From the NCBI GenBank assembly GCA_002162795.1, contig MAAY01000050.1:13943-60910 (forward strand): DNA of 46,968 nucleotides, given 5' to 3'. Every line of letters begins with the position of its first letter. The first letter of the stretch is position 1. The position numbers and the translations under genes are program-made. Below are positions 41,634-46,968 of this stretch, piece after piece. A model generated the notes under the pieces. It had not been told where the DNA came from. It was given only the letters and a program-made list of their open reading frames with translations, and did no database searches. This stretch comes from Rhodobacterales bacterium 56_14_T64 (GTDB lineage Bacteria > Pseudomonadota > Alphaproteobacteria > Rhodobacterales > Rhodobacteraceae).

Positions 41634-42410
41634 TCAGCCCTTGGACACGGCCGGCTGCAACCGCACCTGCAACTGTTGCACCAGGTCCTGATGCGGCACG
41701 TCGGCATCAATCGCCAGCCGCCGCAAGCCAAAATGCACCTGAGCCATTTGCTGGTAATAGCCGGAAAACACGTAATTGGTGGTCGCTCCGGCCACCGCGC
41801 CCAGCACCGGCACCGCCTGAGCCGCCAGTTTCTGCCCCATGACAATTCCCAGTTTCGGTGCCACCTGGGCGATCAGCTTCTGCAAAGCGCCCCCTGACAG
41901 GCTCAGCCGCAAAGTCAGAAATCCCAGATCGGCGCCATCGTCATGCGCCAGCGGCCCGGCGGCAGCAAACACCCGGATACAGTCAAAGGTCACGTTTTCA
42001 GCCTCGGGGTCAAAGCCGTGTTCCGCCGCGACGCCCTGAATGGTACGTAGCAGAAACGCTGTGGTGGCCGGCAGTTCCACTAACGCTCCAGGCAACCCAC
42101 CCAGGCCACCAGCTGCCCCCATTGCAGCACTCATCACCCGGTTCACCCCAGGCTTTTGATCCGGCACCACCCGGCGCGAGCGAACAGCAGCCCCCATGGC
42201 CAGCCGCAAAGCCTGCTCTGTGGCGCCCCCCAACCCTGCTCGCACTGGCTCGGGCAGGCGGTCCAACAGGTTCTCAGCCTTGCTGCCCACCAGGTTCAAC
42301 AGTTGCAATCCAGCTCCGGAAGCATTGCGGTAGCGCAATGCCAATGCATCCAGTTCAGCCTCGGTCTGGTCCGGGTCAAGAACCCGCGCGGGTGACAGTA
42401 TCTCGGTCAA
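41634..42410 (-). CDS. EcsC family protein
   Basis: An EcsC-type protein of 258 residues. The family was named after the third gene of the Bacillus ecs ABC-transporter operon, but members are widespread and of unknown function. The sequence shows amphipathic and glycine/alanine-rich stretches (AAMGAAGGLGGLPGALVELP, then LPATTAFLLRTIQGVAAEHG) as in other members, suggesting membrane association. It lies 120 bases upstream of the NUDIX gene and 46 bases downstream of the GNAT gene, all on the minus strand. Confidence 0.82.
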   Translation of the reverse strand: MTEILSPARVLDPDQTEAELDALALRYRNASGAGLQLLNLVGSKAENLLDRLPEPVRAGLGGATEQALRLAMGAAVRSRRVVPDQKPGVNRVMSAAMGAAGGLGGLPGALVELPATTAFLLRTIQGVAAEHGFDPEAENVTFDCIRVFAAAGPLAHDDGADLGFLTLRLSLSGGALQKLIAQVAPKLGIVMGQKLAAQAVPVLGAVAGATTNYVFSGYYQQMAQVHFGLRRLAIDADVPHQDLVQQLQVRLQPAVSKG

Positions 42411-42456
42411 ATCAGCCTCCTGTGTCCATTGAACATTGGCTGACCGGGCCTAATTT

Positions 42457-42945
42457 TCAACCCTGCCAGCGACGCACCATGCCACAGATACCATCCCAGC
42501 CACCACGTTGCAGGGACAATCCCAGCACCCGGTCCGGGTTGGTCGGCGGCGGCATTTCGACTTCGCCAAGGCGGGCAAAACCAAACCGCTGGTAATAAGG
42601 CGCATCCCCCACCAGCAGCACCCGCGTCCAGCCGCTGCTTTCGGCCTTGGCCAGCGAGTCCCGGATCAACGACCCGCCCAGCCCTTCGCCCTGATGGGTT
42701 GGATGCACTGCCACTGGGCCCAACAACAGGGCATCGGAATCGCCAATTTGGATCGGCCAGAACCTGATTGCGCCGGCCAGAATGCCCAACTCATCACGCG
42801 CCACCTGGCTCAACCCTGCCACCGGCGCAACGTCATCCCGCAAGCGATACGAAGACAGTGCCTCACGGCCGGGCGCAAAGCACAGATCATACAGCGCCTC
42901 GACCTCCCAGCGGTCCTGCGGCTGTTCCGCTTTCAGCTCGATCAC
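42457..42945 (-). CDS. GNAT family N-acetyltransferase (YhbS-like)
   Basis: A protein of 162 residues. The acetyl-CoA loop is HPTHQGEGLGGSLIR, followed by GWTRVLLVGDAPYYQRFGF, typical of YhbS-type GNATs. The substrate is unknown. The start is taken as GTG 42945 with a GGGAGG site nine bases upstream; a TTG at 42969 is also in frame. It is first in a minus-strand run with the EcsC and NUDIX genes and divergent from the flavin reductase gene. Confidence 0.85.
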   Translation of the reverse strand: MIELKAEQPQDRWEVEALYDLCFAPGREALSSYRLRDDVAPVAGLSQVARDELGILAGAIRFWPIQIGDSDALLLGPVAVHPTHQGEGLGGSLIRDSLAKAESSGWTRVLLVGDAPYYQRFGFARLGEVEMPPPTNPDRVLGLSLQRGGWDGICGMVRRWQG

Positions 42946-43029
42946 TTTGCCCGGCCTCCCGCATGCCAACTCAGACTGGCAATCGGCCTAACACGGGTCT
43001 AAGCCTTGGGCAAACAATTGGAGACACGC

Positions 43030-43641
43030 ATGTTCTATCGCCCCGAGGATGGCCACGGATTACCCCACAACCCATTCAACGCCATCGTCACACCACGCCC
43101 TATCGGCTGGATCTCTACACGCTCGGCGGACGGCGTGAACAATCTGGCCCCCTATTCTTTCTTCAACGCGGTTGCCTATGACCCACCGCAAGTAATGTTC
43201 GCCTCGACCAGCGCCAAGCCGGATCAAGAGGGCACCAAGGACAGCGTCGCCAACATCCTTGAAACCGAGGTATTCTGCGTCAATATCGTCGAGTATGCCA
43301 TGCGCGATGCCATGAACGCCTCCTCTGCCGCCCTGCCCCGCGAAGACGACGAGTTCGCCCTTGCCGGACTGGAAACTGCGGAATGCAGCACGATCCCCTG
43401 CGCTCGCGTTGCAGCTGCGCCCGCCGCACTTGAATGCAAGTTGACTAAGGTCATCACCCTACCCGGCGAAGCTAACCGTGTTGTTTTTGGAGAGGTGGTC
43501 GGCATCCACATGCGAGATGACTGTCTGGAAGATGGCACCTTTGACGTCACCCGTTATGTGCCGCTGGCCCGGATGGGATACCGGGATTATTCGGCGGTGC
43601 GCGAGGTATTCAGCCTGACCCGGCCGGATGAAAAGAGCTGA
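43030..43641 (+). CDS. Flavin reductase-like (FMN-binding) domain protein
   Basis: A protein of 203 residues of the flavin reductase-like split-barrel family. Key segments are the N-terminal FNAIVTPRPIGWISTRS and NLAPYSFFNAVAYDPPQVMF, which form the FMN phosphate site, and LECKLTKVITLPG in the second half. It probably uses reduced FMN in an unknown oxidoreductase or reductase role. ATG 43030 has a GGAGA site six bases upstream; the 43006 alternative adds a short unconserved tail. It is followed at 112 bases by the acetyltransferase gene on the same strand. Confidence 0.87.
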   Translation: MFYRPEDGHGLPHNPFNAIVTPRPIGWISTRSADGVNNLAPYSFFNAVAYDPPQVMFASTSAKPDQEGTKDSVANILETEVFCVNIVEYAMRDAMNASSAALPREDDEFALAGLETAECSTIPCARVAAAPAALECKLTKVITLPGEANRVVFGEVVGIHMRDDCLEDGTFDVTRYVPLARMGYRDYSAVREVFSLTRPDEKS

Positions 43642-43684
43642 GGTTGCGAACCTTTAAACCTAGACCTAAAGTAGCCAAACAACC

Positions 43685-43753
43685 ATGGAGAGCGTGATGG
43701 ACCAGCACCTGTAACAATCGAAAATTCCCGCATTTTCTCTTACAGGAGGCCTC
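43685..43753 (+). promoter_or_regulatory. Possible translational attenuation leader of the acetyltransferase gene
   Basis: A tiny reading frame ATG...CTG TAA (43697-43714, coding MDQHL, with GGAG six bases before; an upstream ATG at 43685 gives MESVMDQHL) ends inside the left arm of an inverted repeat. CCTGTAA (43708-43714) pairs with TTACAGG (43740-43746), which includes the first part of the AGGAGG ribosome site of the next gene (start 43754). This arrangement resembles cat/erm-type leaders in layout. It could be chance; the stem is only seven bp with a 25-base loop. Confidence 0.35.
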
Positions 43754-44401
43754 ATGCCTTACGCTCTGCCCGACGCGACCTGCGTCCACCCCATAGTGTT
43801 GCCTGATGGGCAACCCCACCTTGGCACCGTTTTTCTGCGCAATGTCGTGGATCATCCAAAATTCGAGGTTGGCGATTTCACCTATGCCTCGGACTTTGAT
43901 CCCCCGGAACCTGATGGCTGGGCCAACCATCTGGCCCCCTATCTGTTCCCGATGTCGCAAGAGACCCTACAAATCGGGCGATATTGCCAAATTGCCCATG
44001 GTGTCCGCTTCATCACCGCGAGCGCCAGTCACGCCATGGATGGCGTGACCTGCTACCCCTTCCCAGTTTTCGACCCAGAACAAATGAGCGGCTTTCAACC
44101 CGACACCCGCGACACGGTAATCGGTCATGATGTCTGGATCGGCTACGGCGCGCTGATCTTGCCAGGTGCCCAAATTGGAAACGGCGCCATCATTGGTGCT
44201 GGAGCAGTGGTTCGCGGCACCATCCCAGCTTACGCTATTGTCACCGGCAACCCTGGCACGGTCACGAAATACAGATTTGAACAAGCACAGATCAACACAC
44301 TTCTCGACCTGCAATGGTGGCACTGGCCCACAGATCAAATTGCTAAAGCCCGCTCTGCTCTGCTCAGTGGCGATCTCAAGACGCTCAAATCCCTGACCTA
44401 A
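43754..44401 (+). CDS. Vat/CatB-like xenobiotic acetyltransferase (hexapeptide repeat)
   Basis: A protein of 215 residues of the left-handed beta-helix acetyltransferase family that includes CatB chloramphenicol and Vat streptogramin acetyltransferases. Seen features are the active-site His region in ITASASHAMDG, the YPFPVF segment, and hexapeptide repeats (VIGHDVWIGYGALILPGAQI, GNGAIIGAGAVV, TIPAYAIVTGNP). The family position does not prove antibiotic resistance; many chromosomal members have unknown acceptors. A good AGGAGG site precedes ATG 43754. See the leader-like structure upstream. The gene converges on sulP, with a terminator between them. Confidence 0.85.
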   Translation: MPYALPDATCVHPIVLPDGQPHLGTVFLRNVVDHPKFEVGDFTYASDFDPPEPDGWANHLAPYLFPMSQETLQIGRYCQIAHGVRFITASASHAMDGVTCYPFPVFDPEQMSGFQPDTRDTVIGHDVWIGYGALILPGAQIGNGAIIGAGAVVRGTIPAYAIVTGNPGTVTKYRFEQAQINTLLDLQWWHWPTDQIAKARSALLSGDLKTLKSLT

Positions 44402-44440
44402 AGATCGCTGTTTAGGTGAGACCCTAGCTCTGTCCCCCTT

Positions 44441-44478
44441 CAAAAACAAAAAGGCCGATCTGAACACTCAGACCGGCC
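44441..44478 (-). terminator. Terminator of sulP
   Basis: GGCCGATCTGA (44453-44463) pairs with TCAGACCGGCC (44468-44478), with one mismatch. On the minus strand the stem is followed by a T-rich tail (44441-44452). It serves the sulP gene that ends at 44543. Confidence 0.8.
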
Positions 44479-44542
44479 CCTCCACAATATCCAATCAAAC
44501 AAACCAGCGTGCGCCGTCAAGCGCACTCCGCTTGGCTACAGC

Positions 44543-46186
44543 TCAGTGTCCACCTAAAATGCCGGTGCGCACGGAATAATCCACCGCGATCTCGTAATCG
44601 GGATCGTCGTCGCTATCGATCATCAGATGCCCGGCTTTGGACAGCAACTGATGACAATCACGGCTGAGGTGGCGCAGAGCAAGCTTCTTACCTGCATCCT
44701 CATACTTACCAGCCAGAGCCTCAATGGCTTGCAGGGCCGACTGATCAACCACCCGGCTGCGGGCAAAATCGACGATCACGTGGTCGGGATCAGCAGCAAC
44801 GTCAAACAGTTCAGTGAACCCATCGGTCGAGCCAAAGAACAGTGGTCCTTCAATCTCATAAACCCGCGCGCCCTTATCGCTGGAAGAGTCGCGGATCACC
44901 GCGTGAATGCGGCGCGCGTTATTCCAAGCATAGGCCAGCGCCGAGACGATCACCCCAACAACCACCGCGATGGCGAGGTCTTCCAGCACCGTCACAACGG
45001 TCACCAGCACGATAACAAAGGCATCCATCAGTGGCACCTTGGTCATGATTTTCATCGAATTCCAGGCAAAGGTGCCAATCACCACCATGAACATCACACC
45101 AACCAGCGCGGCCAGCGGGATCTGCTCGATCAGGCCAGATGCGGCAACGATAAACAGCAGCAGAAACAGCGCCGCAACGATGCCAGCAATGCGCGTACGA
45201 CCGCCGGATTTGACGTTGATCATTGACTGACCAATCATCGCACAGCCGCCCATGCCGCCAAAGAAACCAGTCACAACATTCGAGGCCCCCTGCGCAATAC
45301 ATTCCTGACTGGCACCCCCACGCTTGCCGGTGATCTCACCCACCAGGTTCAATGTCAGCAGGCTTTCGATCAGGCCAATGGCAGCCAGAATAACCGAATA
45401 CGGCAGAATGATCTGCAAGGTCTCCCAGTTAAACGGCGCCAGCGCGGTGCCATAGATCCCCACACCTTCACCAAAGGGATTGTGGAATGTTGGGAACCCA
45501 CCCTGGATCGAGGCCAGATCGCCAACCCGAGGCACATCCAGACCAAACAGGATCACGATGGCCGCGACGATGCCGATCCCAGCCAAAGGCGCCGGAATGA
45601 CCGATGTGATCTTGGGCGTGCCCCAGATGATCACCATTGTCAGCCCCACCAGCCCCAGCATCATCATCAGTGGCAAACCGGACAGCCACTCGGTTCCATC
45701 GCTTCCCGGAACCTTGAACTGGGTCAGCTGGGCCAGGAAAATCACAATGGCCAGCCCGTTGACAAAGCCAAGCATCACCGGATGCGGCACCAAGCGGATG
45801 AATTTGCCCCAGTGCATCACCCCGGCAACGATCTGAATCACCCCCATAAGAACTACAGTGGCGAACAGGTATTCCACGCCGTGTTCCGCCACCAGCGCCA
45901 CCATCACAACCGCCAAAGCGCCAGTGGCACCCGAGATCATGCCCGGACGCCCACCAAACACAGCGGTAATCAGACCAACCATAAACGCCGCATAAAGACC
46001 CACCAGCGGGTGCACATCAGCCACAAAAGCAAAGGCCACTGCTTCGGGCACCAGCGCCAGGGCAACGGTCAATCCCGACAGCACCTCGGTACGCACACGG
46101 GCCACAGACCAGCCCTCATCCTGCATGATGGAAAGATTGGGCGGAGACATATGCTTGGCCAGCAAGGCCAGGGCGGCGCGTTTCAT
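44543..46186 (-). CDS. SulP family anion transporter with STAS domain
   Basis: An inner-membrane carrier of 547 residues of the SulP (SLC26) family, transporting sulfate, bicarbonate or dicarboxylates. It has ten or more helices, with the signature VPEAVAFAFVADVHPLVGLY near residue 46 and the segment GGMGGCAMIGQSMINVKSGG. The cytoplasmic STAS domain follows at about 440-540 (IEGPLFFGSTDGF; HVIVDFARSRVVDQSALQAI). BicA-like bicarbonate or sulfate uptake is plausible; the substrate is not decided. The start is at ATG 46186 (AGGTAG upstream), with an alternative Met 12 codons in. It is divergent from mtnP. Confidence 0.93.
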   Translation of the reverse strand: MKRAALALLAKHMSPPNLSIMQDEGWSVARVRTEVLSGLTVALALVPEAVAFAFVADVHPLVGLYAAFMVGLITAVFGGRPGMISGATGALAVVMVALVAEHGVEYLFATVVLMGVIQIVAGVMHWGKFIRLVPHPVMLGFVNGLAIVIFLAQLTQFKVPGSDGTEWLSGLPLMMMLGLVGLTMVIIWGTPKITSVIPAPLAGIGIVAAIVILFGLDVPRVGDLASIQGGFPTFHNPFGEGVGIYGTALAPFNWETLQIILPYSVILAAIGLIESLLTLNLVGEITGKRGGASQECIAQGASNVVTGFFGGMGGCAMIGQSMINVKSGGRTRIAGIVAALFLLLFIVAASGLIEQIPLAALVGVMFMVVIGTFAWNSMKIMTKVPLMDAFVIVLVTVVTVLEDLAIAVVVGVIVSALAYAWNNARRIHAVIRDSSSDKGARVYEIEGPLFFGSTDGFTELFDVAADPDHVIVDFARSRVVDQSALQAIEALAGKYEDAGKKLALRHLSRDCHQLLSKAGHLMIDSDDDPDYEIAVDYSVRTGILGGH

Positions 46187-46282
46187 CGGAGACTACCTGT
46201 GACTGGGAATGTAAGTTCGCTGCCCGCCCCTAGCGAAAATTCGCCAATGATACAAGGCTGCGGCGCAACAAGATGACTGTTG

Positions 46283-46302
46283 TGCCGCCCTTTTGGGCGG
46301 CA
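46283..46302. repeat. Perfect hairpin in the sulP-mtnP intergenic region
   Basis: TGCCGCCC (46283-46290) and GGGCGGCA (46295-46302) pair perfectly around a TTTT loop. It lies between divergent genes; there is no T-run after it. It may be an operator, a leader structure or a short repeat. Confidence 0.35.
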
Positions 46303-46427
46303 GTGGAATAACCTTGCGAAGCGGCCTAAAAATTTAGAGATAATCACAGCCAAACATGCTGCCGCTTGCCAAGACCTCTGCTGAGCGTCAAAAACACAAA
46401 GCAGGTGTATTTGACAGGAAGAAGATT

Positions 46428-46968
46428 ATGACCAACCCCACCATGATTGCCGTGATCGGCGGCTCAGGCCTGTATGAAATTGATGGGCTGCAGGATGCCA
46501 AATGGGTCAACGTTGAAACCCCTTGGGGCGCCCCGTCAGATCAAATCCTGACTGGCAGTCTGGATGGAGTAAAAATGGCCTTTCTGCCGCGCCATGGGCG
46601 GGGTCACGTGCATGCGCCATCCGATGTTCCTTACCGCGCCAATATTGACGCGCTGAAACGGCTGGGGGCAACGGATGTGATCTCAGTTTCGGCATGCGGT
46701 TCGTTCCGCGAAAACATGGCGCCTGGGGATTTTGTGATTGTCGATCAGTTTATTGACCGCACGTTCGCGCGCGACAAAAGCTTCTTTGGCTCGGGCTGCG
46801 TTGCCCACGTCAGCCTTGCTCATCCTACCTGTCCACGACTGGGGGACGCCTGCGAGACAGCCGCGCGCGACGCTGGTATCAATGTGCATCGTGGCGGCAC
46901 CTATCTGGCGATGGAGGGACCGCAGTTTTCCACCGTAGCTGAATCCAAAATGTACCGCGAGCAATGGG
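46428..46968 (+). CDS. mtnP: S-methyl-5'-thioadenosine phosphorylase, N-terminal part
   Basis: The first 180 residues; the gene runs off the right edge. Cleaves methylthioadenosine with phosphate, recovering adenine and methylthioribose-1-phosphate in methionine salvage. The start ATG 46428 is preceded by AGGAAG. Family landmarks: IAVIGGSGLYEIDGL at the N-terminus with the phosphate loop, FLPRHGRGHVHAPS, NIDALKRLGATDVISVSACG and the purine-binding GTYLAMEGPQFST. It is divergent from sulP across about 240 bases. Confidence 0.94.
   Translation, partial: MTNPTMIAVIGGSGLYEIDGLQDAKWVNVETPWGAPSDQILTGSLDGVKMAFLPRHGRGHVHAPSDVPYRANIDALKRLGATDVISVSACGSFRENMAPGDFVIVDQFIDRTFARDKSFFGSGCVAHVSLAHPTCPRLGDACETAARDAGINVHRGGTYLAMEGPQFSTVAESKMYREQW

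Overview
The window is chromosomal DNA from an alphaproteobacterium of the order Rhodobacterales, most likely the Roseobacter group. The evidence is the gene set and its order: glyQ, a DUF6446 gene and glyS together with a PPDK-like gene and a SleB-type hydrolase; folB-folP-glmM; a SPOR/peptidoglycan-binding/trypsin-fold protein; DUF1178. The aa3-type ctaD and the general protein style agree. Most genes are housekeeping or core-accessory. No phage, plasmid, CRISPR array or intact insertion sequence was seen.

Region 1 (1-6.9 kb) is the accessory part. A glutamate decarboxylase that matches E. coli GadB in length and active-site layout precedes a truncated AspT-type amino-acid antiporter, which together look like an acid-stress module. 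Then come a secreted VanX-type D-Ala-D-Ala dipeptidase and a secreted caspase-fold protease with a C-terminal discoidin-like domain. These two overlap by four bases. A tRNA-Leu(GAG) follows, then a second caspase-family gene (peptidoglycan-binding domain, Q/N/P-rich linker, caspase fold) broken by frameshifts and a stop codon.

Region 2 (6.9-13.8 kb) holds lipB, a large regulator-like protein with a LuxR-type HTH and an apparently dead alpha/beta-hydrolase domain, a HIT protein, ctaD with an FNR-type box upstream, a DUF2244 gene overlapping a GNAT gene, and a YqeY-like gene. Region 3 (13.8-25.3 kb) holds carA, an inner-membrane glycosyltransferase with an N-terminal MshEN-like (c-di-GMP binding) domain, a GntR regulator, a pyrimidine 5'-nucleotidase, a UbiH-type monooxygenase, a class V aminotransferase, two overlapping Lrp/AsnC regulators divergent from ilvC, and two paralogous EamA exporters.

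Region 4 (25.3-37.6 kb, all minus strand) holds folB-folP-glmM, a SleB-type cell-wall hydrolase, a PPDK-like enzyme, and the cluster glyQ - DUF6446 - gltS - glyS. Here a glutamate symporter gene sits between the two glycyl-tRNA synthetase subunits, and glyS carries an AT-rich insertion. Region 5 (37.6 kb to the end) holds an envelope protein with a trypsin fold lacking all three catalytic residues, an SDR, DUF1178, a NUDIX hydrolase, EcsC, a GNAT protein, a flavin reductase, a Vat/CatB-like acetyltransferase with a possible attenuation leader, a SulP transporter, and the start of mtnP.

The most interesting items are the VanX/caspase pair, the MshEN-glycosyltransferase, the two pseudoenzymes, the FNR box at ctaD, the glyS insertion with gltS inside the gly cluster, and the leader structure before the Vat/CatB-like gene. 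All functional statements are inferred from sequence reading alone.
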